A stretch of DNA of 34,296 bases from a virus, in the IMG/VR virus record IMGVR_UViG_3300025759_000327, positions 1 through 34,296 of that record; one strand, given 5' to 3'. Every line of letters begins with the position of its first letter. Position 1 is the first letter of the stretch. Below, piece after piece: positions 6,515-12,392 of this stretch. Both the position numbers and the translations under genes were made by a program. Under the pieces are notes generated by a model. That model was not told the origin of the DNA. It saw only the letters and a list, made by a program, of their open reading frames with translations, and searched no databases.

Positions 6515-7214
6515 TTAATATTCCTTCCCTTACACTTGCAAGTTTATCAATTAATTGTTTTTGCACTTCACGACCTTGTTTTTTAAACCAAGGTTCATAA
6601 GGTGTTTTTAGTTTATCTACTTGACCAGGATGACTTGCATTTTCTATGACGGAGGAAAATTTTTGGATTTGTGTTACTAAATCCATTGCATCCCACCCTG
6701 GCGGTAGATCCTGATGATGTTGCGAGCTTGCAGCAGTAGACTTATTTCTACTACCACTTGCATCATCAGGTTTTCCAGCTTGTGAATAAACATTGTTTTT
6801 CGCTGGAAACTCTTTTTCTTGTTGTTTGATGGCTATTAATAATTCATCGCCTGATGGATATTCCCCACCTTGCAATCCTAAATTAGATAAAGCACGACCA
6901 ATAGAAGAAGTTTCTGCATTTTCAGCAGCAGAAGTTTTATTAACTGGTCCAAAGCGTCTATCTTCTTCCGCTATACCATTGGCAACTCTATCGCCACCAA
7001 CAGAAATTGTTGTTTCAGAACGCACATAATTTTCATCAAATGTTTGTGTCGTATCTATTTGTGCATCCACACCAAAATGTTTTCTAAATATACGAATACG
7101 ATCCGCAACCATTGTGTATTTTTTTGTTCCTTTAGTTGATACTTTTAATTTTTTATCAATGTTTGCTAATTCTAAAGTTGCAGCAGCTAGTGTCTTATTA
7201 AAGTCTATACTCAT
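6501..7214 (-). CDS. single-strand annealing protein, Rad52/ERF type
   Basis: 237 residues. A conserved core runs to about residue 130: YTMVADRIRIFRKHFG, then RSETTISVGGDRVANGIAEE, then the diagnostic NKTSAAENAETSSIGRAL-NLG. The C-terminal half is a low-complexity linker (Ala, Ser, Gln, His) and a short helical domain, as is common in phage annealases. It coats single-stranded DNA and pairs homologous strands. The 5' neighbour group contains the exonuclease that would make its substrate, the 3' neighbour is SSB-like. ATGA overlap upstream. Confidence 0.75.
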   Translation of the reverse strand: MSIDFNKTLAAATLELANIDKKLKVSTKGTKKYTMVADRIRIFRKHFGVDAQIDTTQTFDENYVRSETTISVGGDRVANGIAEEDRRFGPVNKTSAAENAETSSIGRALSNLGLQGGEYPSGDELLIAIKQQEKEFPAKNNVYSQAGKPDDASGSRNKSTAASSQHHQDLPPGWDAMDLVTQIQKFSSVIENASHPGQVDKLKTPYEPWFKKQGREVQKQLIDKLASVREGILNAKN

Positions 7215-7393
7215 GTTACATCCACTAATGTCATTGCTAATAATTTTTTTTGTAATGGATCTAACTTAGGTGGATTTTTTTTTCTTTCCTGACATTCTTT
7301 TTTTATCGCTAATTCACGATCCATATTTTGCCAGGTACTCCAGCTACAAATTATTTTTCCTTTACCTATGTAATATGTATCTTTTATTCCCAT
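7211..7393 (-). CDS. small protein between exonuclease and annealase
   Basis: 60 residues, overlapping the exonuclease gene by 10 bases and the annealing-protein gene by 4. An N-terminal beta hairpin-like part (TYYIGKGKIICSWSTW) is followed by a basic helical tail rich in Lys and Pro. No family recognised. Tight overlaps support expression. Confidence 0.6.
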   Translation of the reverse strand: MGIKDTYYIGKGKIICSWSTWQNMDRELAIKKECQERKKNPPKLDPLQKKLLAMTLVDVT

Positions 7394-8355
7394 AATTTTT
7401 CTATCTCCCTTAGTTCCTCGCTACTGTAATCTCTCCACATAAAATTAGAAAAATCTGATGGCACATACTTTGTGCATTGTTCTAAATTTAAACCTAAATC
7501 AGATTGTAATTTTAAAATGTTTTGTCTTTGTAATTGTGTTCTTCGTTGGAACGCCAACATTCTGTTTAAATTTTCTGGCTGCAAATCTTGACAATTTTGT
7601 GCCGTAAATATTTTAAAACCTACTTCATCTTTCTTTGTTAAAGGTTTACCGCTTGCATAAATAATGTACGGCTCTAATCCAGTAGCTTTCCAATAAAATG
7701 CTGTTTGCAGCACATGACTAAATTCTGGTGTTGAAGGTAAATATCTATTTTTAACTTTTATTTTACCATGTTTATCTTTTTCTCCTTTTTTATCAGGAGC
7801 AAACCATTTTGTTTTTATTTCTAATACTCGTTTCCATTCCGTAAAAATTAAATCCGTTCTACCTATGGTAGTAATTTCTATGTCTGGGTGTTGGTATTCA
7901 CAATACGTTTCTGTTGTAATTTTATTAACATCAGGAAGTTTAATTTGTTTTAATGCTTGTATTAAATGTTGAATACAAAGCGGTGTACGATCTCTTACAA
8001 TAAAAAAATGATCTAGTTCTGCACCATCATACAAATGCTGCTTATCGTCTAAATATTGTAATGCACTATCAATTGCTTTCTTTTCTGTATAACCATGAAA
8101 TATGTATGCTCCTACGCCAAATGGTTCTATTGTTATAGTTTGGTCATCTTGATTAACATAAGACCTCTCACGATCTCCCTGGACCGCATTACCGCCTATC
8201 ATGTTAGGATTTGGTTTTTTTCTACGTCTGTATTCTTGATTGTTTAAAACATACAACCACCACCAAACATCAATAGCTTTATTGTCCTGGCTAGATGAAA
8301 AATGATCTAAACCAGCGTTTAAATAATAATTTGGAACAGCACCAAAACCATTCAT
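7384..8355 (-). CDS. RecB-type PD-(D/E)XK exonuclease
   Basis: 323 residues, first gene of the leftward operon. Catalytic motifs of the RecB/Cas4-like nucleases are visible: GRTDLIF with Asp168, VLEIKTKW with Glu179 and Lys181, and QTAFYW with Gln217 and Tyr221. It would resect double-stranded DNA ends to single strands for the annealing protein encoded two genes on, as lambda Exo does for Bet. Transcription would start about 20 bases before the ATG from the promoter at 8383-8412, with AGGT placed seven bases from the start. Confidence 0.85.
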   Translation of the reverse strand: MNGFGAVPNYYLNAGLDHFSSSQDNKAIDVWWWLYVLNNQEYRRRKKPNPNMIGGNAVQGDRERSYVNQDDQTITIEPFGVGAYIFHGYTEKKAIDSALQYLDDKQHLYDGAELDHFFIVRDRTPLCIQHLIQALKQIKLPDVNKITTETYCEYQHPDIEITTIGRTDLIFTEWKRVLEIKTKWFAPDKKGEKDKHGKIKVKNRYLPSTPEFSHVLQTAFYWKATGLEPYIIYASGKPLTKKDEVGFKIFTAQNCQDLQPENLNRMLAFQRRTQLQRQNILKLQSDLGLNLEQCTKYVPSDFSNFMWRDYSSEELREIEKLWE

Positions 8356-8366
8356 AAACTGTACCT

Positions 8367-8381
8367 GAACATATAAGGAAC
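8367..8381 (-). promoter_or_regulatory. SOS (LexA) box, alphaproteobacterial type
   Basis: On the minus strand the sequence is GTTC-CTTATAT-GTTC, an exact GTTC-N7-GTTC direct repeat, the LexA site of Alphaproteobacteria. It lies on the predicted start of transcription of the exonuclease operon. The match has eight fixed bases, so chance occurrence is possible, but its place on a recombination promoter makes a real site likely. Confidence 0.65.
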
Positions 8382-8382
8382 A

Positions 8383-8412
8383 GTATTAGCATTAATTATT
8401 AAGTTATGTCAA
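8383..8412 (-). promoter_or_regulatory. leftward early promoter (pL-like)
   Basis: On the minus strand TTGACA (8412-8407), an 18-base spacer and TAATAC (8388-8383) preceded by TG, an extended -10. The -35 abuts the operator at 8411-8425 and the start point overlaps the SOS box. It drives the recombination operon. Confidence 0.7.
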
Positions 8413-8425
8413 ATAGTTTGCAAAA
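8411..8425 (-). promoter_or_regulatory. operator OL
   Basis: AAATAGTTTGCAAAA on the plus strand; the same 15 bases occur inverted at 9113-9127 on the other side of the repressor gene. Repressor bound here would cover the -35 of the leftward promoter. Confidence 0.65.
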
Positions 8426-8430
8426 AATGT

Positions 8431-9081
8431 CTATTCTATGTGCATACTCTCGTTTTCATCAATATCTGGCAATGCTTTAAGATTAACTGTACCAGAACAT
8501 ATTGCTGCCCACTTAACTTTAATGTGCATGGTAATTGTTGAATGAAGTGTAGTAAAATAAAATTTATTTTTAGAATCTGGCTCTGAAATCCAACCAATTG
8601 CTAAATCTCCATTATCTCTTTCTATCATCGCAACACTTTTAAAACACAATGGATCAATTTTATTATTTTTTTGCCAATAAGAATTAAATACATAAATTAT
8701 ACCTTGATTAAAATTTAAAGAGTAATTTGTATCTACATCTTTATTAGCTCTAAAATTTATTCCATAAGATCCTGGAGCAATAGCACTAGGAATTTTGAGA
8801 ATAGGTCTATCAAATTTAAACATTTCAACTTTTGTACCAGACCAAAATTGACCAGCTATTTCTAAATCTAAACTTGGAAATAATAATTCTTTTTTTTCTA
8901 ACTGTAACTCTTTAATATTAGATAACTTCTCTGCCATCTGTGGTGTTAATGAAACTCTTTTATTTAATACTTTACTAAAATGTATTTCATTTATGCCAAT
9001 TCGTTTTGCAACTTCTTTTTGTTGCATACCAGCAGCTTTAATAGCATCTTTAATCTTATCATTCATTATTGCACTAACCAT
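8431..9081 (-). CDS. phage repressor (CI-type), probably not self-cleaving
   Basis: 216 residues (211 if the ATG at 9066 is used; neither has a clear Shine-Dalgarno). The N-terminal helix-turn-helix of the XRE type is clear: AAGMQQKEVAKRIGINEIHF with SKVLNKR. The C-terminal half looks like an S24/LexA-type oligomerisation domain (YGINFRANKDVDTNY, NFNQGIIYVF, then AMIERDNGDLAIGWIS), but the place of the usual G-D-S-M nucleophile reads V-D-T-N, so autoproteolysis is doubtful. The gene lies between two outward promoters carrying matching operators, as cI does in lambda, so it should maintain lysogeny. Confidence 0.75.
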   Translation of the reverse strand: MVSAIMNDKIKDAIKAAGMQQKEVAKRIGINEIHFSKVLNKRVSLTPQMAEKLSNIKELQLEKKELLFPSLDLEIAGQFWSGTKVEMFKFDRPILKIPSAIAPGSYGINFRANKDVDTNYSLNFNQGIIYVFNSYWQKNNKIDPLCFKSVAMIERDNGDLAIGWISEPDSKNKFYFTTLHSTITMHIKVKWAAICSGTVNLKALPDIDENESMHIE

Positions 9082-9112
9082 ATGCCGATTAGCTTTAAAT
9101 GCTATTGTTTAA

Positions 9113-9127
9113 TTTTGCAAACTATTT
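9113..9127 (+). promoter_or_regulatory. operator OR1
   Basis: TTTTGCAAACTATTT, exact inverse of the 15 bases at 8411-8425. It lies 16 bases upstream of a TAATGCTAA block, precisely the arrangement found at the leftward promoter. Confidence 0.65.
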
Positions 9128-9155
9128 ATTTTTTATTTGCAAATAATGCTAAGTT
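9126..9155 (+). promoter_or_regulatory. rightward early promoter (pR-like)
   Basis: Extended -10 TGCTAAGTT (9147-9155) in the same context and spacing from its operator as the leftward promoter. The -35 position (TTATTT, 9126-9131) is poor, so activity may need the extended -10 or an activator. Transcription would start about 14 bases before the cro ATG at 9176. Confidence 0.5.
9135..9144. promoter_or_regulatory. operator OR2, perfect palindrome
   Basis: ATTTGCAAAT is a perfect ten-base palindrome sharing the TTTGCAAA centre of the two 15-base operators. It sits inside the rightward promoter and could bind the repressor or Cro. Confidence 0.5.
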
Positions 9156-9175
9156 GTATAGAAACTATTGCTAAT

Positions 9176-9382
9176 ATGACTTTACAAGAATGGAAAACCT
9201 TAAAAAACATAAATACCTTGTCTGAATTAGCGAATAAAATAGGTGTCAATACGTCAAAAAATCCTGCGAGATTAGTACAACGATGGCTAGATGGTAGCTC
9301 TTATCCACGAAAACATCATTTAGACATGATCTTAAAGGCAACAAATGGCAAAGTTACAGCAAACGATTTCTTTACCCAATAA
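9176..9382 (+). CDS. Cro-like helix-turn-helix regulator
   Basis: 68 residues from ATG 9176, chosen because the predicted promoter start lies just before it; in-frame ATG 9146 falls inside the promoter. The sequence has the YdaS/Cro pattern TLSELANKIGV, then ARLVQRWLDGSSYPRKHHL, with the recognition helix and a short tail. First gene of the rightward operon opposite the repressor, so it should shut off repressor synthesis on entry to lytic growth. Confidence 0.7.
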   Translation: MTLQEWKTLKNINTLSELANKIGVNTSKNPARLVQRWLDGSSYPRKHHLDMILKATNGKVTANDFFTQ

Positions 9383-9686
9383 GATAAAAGTCGGATCGGT
9401 GGACATTTCTGTCCAGTTAATAGACGGATTAGTTGATATTTCCGAGGATGAGGGAAGTTATGACGGCTCAAAACAAACCATTATTTTAGATAAAAACATT
9501 GTAGAACGCCAAAATTCTTACTCATTGTTGCTTGTTTTACATGAACTGGACCATGTTATCTTTGACCAGCACCTTTTAAAAGCAGCAGAGGAGGAGATAA
9601 TCGTCAATGCTTTCTCCCATTCTACTGTTCAAATACTACGAGATAACCCTGATTTAAAGAAATGGATGGATGCATGTCTAAAATAG
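9345..9686 (+). CDS. HExxH zinc metallopeptidase-like protein
   Basis: 113 residues, overlapping cro by 38 bases. The zinc-binding helix is VLHELDH (His66, Glu67, His70), preceded by a beta segment typical of small M78/SprT-like peptidases (TIILDKNI) and followed by acids at 82-84 (AAEEEIIVNAF) that could supply the third ligand. Proteins of the ImmA type with this motif, paired with a helix-turn-helix partner, cleave repressors in mobile elements such as ICEBs1. The same role here is inference. The GGACA...TGTCC motif at 9401-9414 lies inside the gene. Confidence 0.65.
   Translation: MAKLQQTISLPNKIKVGSVDISVQLIDGLVDISEDEGSYDGSKQTIILDKNIVERQNSYSLLLVLHELDHVIFDQHLLKAAEEEIIVNAFSHSTVQILRDNPDLKKWMDACLK
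9401..9414. repeat. outlying copy of the iteron motif
   Basis: GGACATTTCTGTCC; its complement GGACAGAAATGTCC differs by one base from the third iteron at 10288-10301. It lies about 840 bases from the main array. Confidence 0.5.
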
Positions 9687-9979
9687 AATTAACAAATAAA
9701 GAAATTATTATATTAAAAGATTTAGCAAGTAATTTTTTAATACCAAATACGGCTTTTATTAAAGGTGGTATGTTGGATATAGCTTATCAAATATGCAGAA
9801 AACATGAAATTGAATTAAAAGATTTACAATCAAAAGCAAGAACTAGACATTTTGTAGCTGCAAGGATTGAATTTACAAAAAGGTGTTTAAAAGAATTAAA
9901 TAAATCAATGAACCAAATTGGTCGGTTTTTAAACAAAGATCATACAACCATTATTTATTACAAGAATTATGCTCCTTAA
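9674..9979 (+). CDS. DnaA domain-IV-only protein
   Basis: 101 residues from ATG 9674 (ATG 9662 would add four). The C-terminal half matches the DnaA box-binding domain IV: LKDLQSKARTRHFVAARIEF, then KELNKSMNQIGRFLNKDHTT with the D-H-T-T signature that contacts the DnaA box. The ATPase and helicase-loading domains of DnaA are absent. It could bind DnaA boxes near the origin, help or block host DnaA, or regulate transcription. It lies just before the replication protein and overlaps it by 11 bases. Confidence 0.75.
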   Translation: MSKIELTNKEIIILKDLASNFLIPNTAFIKGGMLDIAYQICRKHEIELKDLQSKARTRHFVAARIEFTKRCLKELNKSMNQIGRFLNKDHTTIIYYKNYAP

Positions 9980-10565
9980 ACGATGGCAATTATTAAAAGA
10001 AGTAATGGCGGATAATAGTCTTAATCCATCTGCACTTAGAGTTATGTATTTTTTACTTAATCGTGAAAATAGCACTACTAAGGCGTTGTTTCCAAGTCAT
10101 ATGAGGTTATCGGCTGATACAAACCTATGTGAGAGGTCTGTAAGACGAGGTATTGATAACCTTATTGAACAAAATTATGTGATTAAATTAAAAAAAGGTT
10201 CTCCAGGTCGTGCTACTACTTATCAAATCAATTATGAACAGCGGACAGTTTTGTCCAAGACACAGGACAGTATTGTCACAAATATCAGGACAGATATGTC
10301 CGACCAATCTACCAAAGAATCTATTAATAAATCTAGTGTTCAAAATTTAATTAGTAGGGTAGCAAAGAATACTAATGCCAATTACAAAGCTGTTGTTAAT
10401 GGTATTTCACAGAAGTATTCATCGGATGACAGAACCTATCAAAGAATATTAAATAAAACTGGTAATAGTGATTTAGCAGAGGAATGGCTTAAATTAAGAA
10501 AAAGTAAGAATTGGAATGACAAGGTGCGAGCTGAACAAATTGCTAAACATCTTCAATGCCTATAA
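9969..10565 (+). CDS. winged-helix replication initiator (lambda O-like role)
   Basis: 198 residues. An N-terminal winged helix of the HTH_36 type is seen: NPSALRVMYFLLNRE, PSHMRLSADTNLCERSVRRG, IDNLIEQNYV, then a basic wing (KKGSPGRATTYQINY). A hydrophilic linker (about 92-120) coincides with three iterons in the DNA, and a C-terminal helical domain follows that may contact the host helicase loader or helicase. An initiator that binds iterons inside its own gene is the lambda O arrangement. No helicase or polymerase domain is present. Confidence 0.7.
   Translation: MLLKRWQLLKEVMADNSLNPSALRVMYFLLNRENSTTKALFPSHMRLSADTNLCERSVRRGIDNLIEQNYVIKLKKGSPGRATTYQINYEQRTVLSKTQDSIVTNIRTDMSDQSTKESINKSSVQNLISRVAKNTNANYKAVVNGISQKYSSDDRTYQRILNKTGNSDLAEEWLKLRKSKNWNDKVRAEQIAKHLQCL
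10243..10301. repeat. three iterons, candidate replication origin
   Basis: GGACAGTTTTGTCC (10243-10256), GGACAGTATTGTCA (10265-10278) and GGACAGATATGTCC (10288-10301): near-perfect inverted repeats starting 22 and 23 bases apart, about two helical turns, so proteins bound to them would line up on one face. They are inside the initiator gene and followed by an AT-rich stretch (about 10310-10365) that could melt. Confidence 0.7.
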
Positions 10566-10999
10566 TTACAGATCAAGATATAATAAACCTATTTGAACAA
10601 GCAGCACTAACCGATAAAAGACTTCCTAGAGCTATTAAAAAACAAAAGACCACAGCATCCTGGCAAGAGGTTAAACAAGAAAAGATGTATAAACATTCTT
10701 GGAATGACGCTACCTTTGTTATTAAACCATCATCAAAGGATATTAGTCGGTGGTGGATAGCATCAACTTTATTGCGTGAGGTTGTTGAGGATCTACAAGT
10801 TAAGAGAATTATATGGAGCAGAGCAAAGAAAATTCCTTTTTCCAGGATAGCACGCTTTGTCGGTGTTGATCGTAGAAAAGTTAAAACAATATGGATTGAG
10901 GAAATAATGTATATTCGTTTGTGGCTGCAACTACATCAAAACACTAAAAAAATTAGTGACATGATTGACAGAATAGTGCTAATAAATAAATATAATTGA
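10556..10999 (+). CDS. DUF6362-like phage protein
   Basis: 147 residues. The second half has the layout of this alphaproteobacterial phage family: a Trp-rich segment (DISRWWIASTLLREVV), then KRIIWSRAKKIPFSRIARFVGVDRRKVKTIW, a helix-turn-helix. The family is of unknown function; DNA binding is likely. As the gene after the initiator it occupies the position of lambda P, but has no P-like features. It overlaps the initiator gene by 10 bases and converges on the leftward gene at 11003. Confidence 0.65.
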   Translation: MPIITDQDIINLFEQAALTDKRLPRAIKKQKTTASWQEVKQEKMYKHSWNDATFVIKPSSKDISRWWIASTLLREVVEDLQVKRIIWSRAKKIPFSRIARFVGVDRRKVKTIWIEEIMYIRLWLQLHQNTKKISDMIDRIVLINKYN

Positions 11000-11002
11000 G
11001 AT

Positions 11003-11206
11003 TTAGTCGGCTTTGTCGTTCTCTTTTGCAATCATATAATATTTTAAATGTTGTTCCAGGTTTCTTGGCGGCTTTGTTGGTCCATTAACCCAACGCCAAA
11101 TTACATTTCTATCATTAACTTCTGATGTTCCAAAGTAAATTCTACAAAGGTCGCCTTGTGTTAGTCGGTGTTTTTTTAAAAATGCTGCTAGCTGCTTAGA
11201 TGTCAT
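11003..11206 (-). CDS. small XRE-type regulator
   Basis: 67 residues with a helix-turn-helix (LAAFLKKHRLTQGDLCRIYF, then RNVIWRWVNGPTKPPRNLEQ), like small Cro-type proteins of phages. No good Shine-Dalgarno precedes the start. It is the last gene of the leftward accessory operon and lies downstream of the hairpin at 11238-11261, so it may be transcribed less than the others or from its own promoter. Confidence 0.6.
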   Translation of the reverse strand: MTSKQLAAFLKKHRLTQGDLCRIYFGTSEVNDRNVIWRWVNGPTKPPRNLEQHLKYYMIAKENDKAD

Positions 11207-11237
11207 AGTGGAGGTATATACTATTATATGATAAAAT

Positions 11238-11261
11238 AAACCCCCTTATAAAAGAGGGTTT
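11238..11261. terminator. hairpin, possible terminator
   Basis: AAACCCCCTT-ATAA-AAGAGGGTTT: ten-pair stem with one C-A mismatch and a four-base loop. Short T tracts follow on both strands (TTTT on plus; TTTATTTT on minus), so it may end transcription of the leftward gene at 11271. Confidence 0.55.
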
Positions 11262-11270
11262 TAGTCGGAT

Positions 11271-11453
11271 TTATATAAAATATCGTTTTTCGGTTTGATC
11301 TCTTGCTTGTTCGTAGCTTGTGCCTTTAGGAAATATAATTTTAAAACTTTTTCCTTTTCTGCAATATCCTGAGCTAGTAAAAAGCAAAGTTTCATAATCT
11401 AAACTAATACTATAATTACAGCGTGAATTTTCGTGCATAGTGCAAATAATCAT
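11271..11453 (-). CDS. small protein of unknown function
   Basis: 60 residues, preceded by AGGAG at good distance. Three cysteines (residues 4, 12 and 31) and a largely beta pattern with a basic segment (GYCRKGKSFKIIFPKG). No family recognised. Part of the leftward accessory operon. Confidence 0.55.
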   Translation of the reverse strand: MIICTMHENSRCNYSISLDYETLLFTSSGYCRKGKSFKIIFPKGTSYEQARDQTEKRYFI

Positions 11454-11479
11454 TTTTTAAGCTCCTTTTTTTAGTTTAA

Positions 11480-11641
11480 TTAATCTAGTAGGTTTAATTC
11501 TTCTAAATGGTCTTTAAACTGTCCATTGGTCATAGTTTTGACTTGGTTTGTAAAATACTCTTTTAAAATTTGTTTAGTGTATTTTATATCCTCTAAAGCT
11601 CCTTGTATTTGATCTTCAATGTATTGTTCTTTAGTCATCAT
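11480..11641 (-). CDS. 53-residue helical protein
   Basis: Starts with two successive ATG codons preceded by AGGAG. The sequence is amphipathic and helical (QIQGALEDIKYTKQILKEYF, then QFKDHLEELNLLD), acidic overall. It follows the 26-residue membrane peptide by only 11 bases. Function unknown. Confidence 0.6.
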   Translation of the reverse strand: MMTKEQYIEDQIQGALEDIKYTKQILKEYFTNQVKTMTNGQFKDHLEELNLLD

Positions 11642-11652
11642 TTTTTAAACTC

Positions 11653-11733
11653 CTAGTAGTTATTGATTAAATAAACTAGCGGTAAAAATACCGCTAATTC
11701 GAGAAGTGCTGCTATAAATATAAATTTAAGCAT
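11653..11733 (-). CDS. 26-residue membrane peptide
   Basis: One transmembrane helix (LKFIFIAALLELAVFLPLVY) and little else. The start overlaps the previous gene's stop (ATGCTTAA), the same coupling seen elsewhere in this phage, which supports translation. A perfect 8-base hairpin lies within it (11677-11696). Could alter the host membrane, for example in superinfection exclusion; that is speculation. Confidence 0.45.
   Translation of the reverse strand: MLKFIFIAALLELAVFLPLVYLINNY
11677..11696. repeat. perfect hairpin TAGCGGTA/TACCGCTA
   Basis: Eight-base arms around an AAAA loop. No T tract follows on either strand, so it is not a standard terminator; it could be a protein site or an RNA processing or stability element in the leftward transcript. 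Confidence 0.5.
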
Positions 11734-12202
11734 TTTCGAAATTTTTAATTATATTGATTAAATCTTGATCTATAACCTTATCAAATGAGTTCAATAATTT
11801 AAGATCAAAACAACGACCACCAGAGCCACACTCGAAACTTGAAACATCAAAATCAAAGTGTTTTTTTGCTTCTTCGTAGTGTTCTTCATAAGATGTATCA
11901 TGTCCTGGATAATCTCCATATTCATCATCTTGGCAATCACTAGCAAAATCTTCAAGACCTTGATCCGTTTTGCCTGATTTTACTGTTTCAACCCATATAT
12001 CTCTATAATATTCTATGGCTTCGTTGTTATCGTTTCGATCTTCAACTTCGATCCTGGTTAAAGGTCTTAAACTAAAACCAACAACACCTTTAAAACCATC
12101 TTGATAATCAAAAGTTTCTTCTAAGAAGTAAATTTCATTATCTTTAATGCCAACAGGTTTATTGTATTTAGTTTCTAATCTATTTCTAATAGGTTCATTC
12201 AT
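11726..12202 (-). CDS. acidic protein of unknown function
   Basis: 158 residues with about 37 Asp/Glu against about 18 Lys/Arg. The N-terminal half is beta-rich (NEIYFLEETFDYQDGFKGVV, GFSLRPLTRIEVED); residues 75-125 are strongly acidic and Tyr-rich (CQDDEYGDYPGHDTSYEEHY). A charge pattern of this kind is seen in DNA-mimic inhibitors, but no known family is recognised. It overlaps both neighbours (4 and 8 bases). Confidence 0.65.
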   Translation of the reverse strand: MNEPIRNRLETKYNKPVGIKDNEIYFLEETFDYQDGFKGVVGFSLRPLTRIEVEDRNDNNEAIEYYRDIWVETVKSGKTDQGLEDFASDCQDDEYGDYPGHDTSYEEHYEEAKKHFDFDVSSFECGSGGRCFDLKLLNSFDKVIDQDLINIIKNFENA

Positions 12203-12390
12203 TTTAAATATGCTCCTTGTTTAAAATGTTTTTGAGCAACTTTGATTGTGAAATCTTCGGACCATTCCGCTGGATAGTTGCGTCCAGGTGTTGACGGCAA
12301 TTTCTTGCCATCAATAAAAACTCTACGACCAATAAAAGATATTAACCCTTTTATTTTGCGAGCTTTAATTTCTACAATAGTAATATTCAT
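12199..12390 (-). CDS. small basic protein of unknown function
   Basis: 63 residues, basic, probably beta-rich (MNITIVEIKARKIKGLISFI, RRVFIDGKKLP), with a C-terminal helix (FTIKVAQKHF). ATGA overlap with the following gene. No family recognised. Confidence 0.6.
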   Translation of the reverse strand: MNITIVEIKARKIKGLISFIGRRVFIDGKKLPSTPGRNYPAEWSEDFTIKVAQKHFKQGAYLK

Positions 12391-12392
12391 AA

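Noticed and set aside
11212-11237. GTGGAGG followed by ATG on the plus strand
   Set aside because: The ATG near 11229 is followed by only two codons before a stop, so it is no gene.
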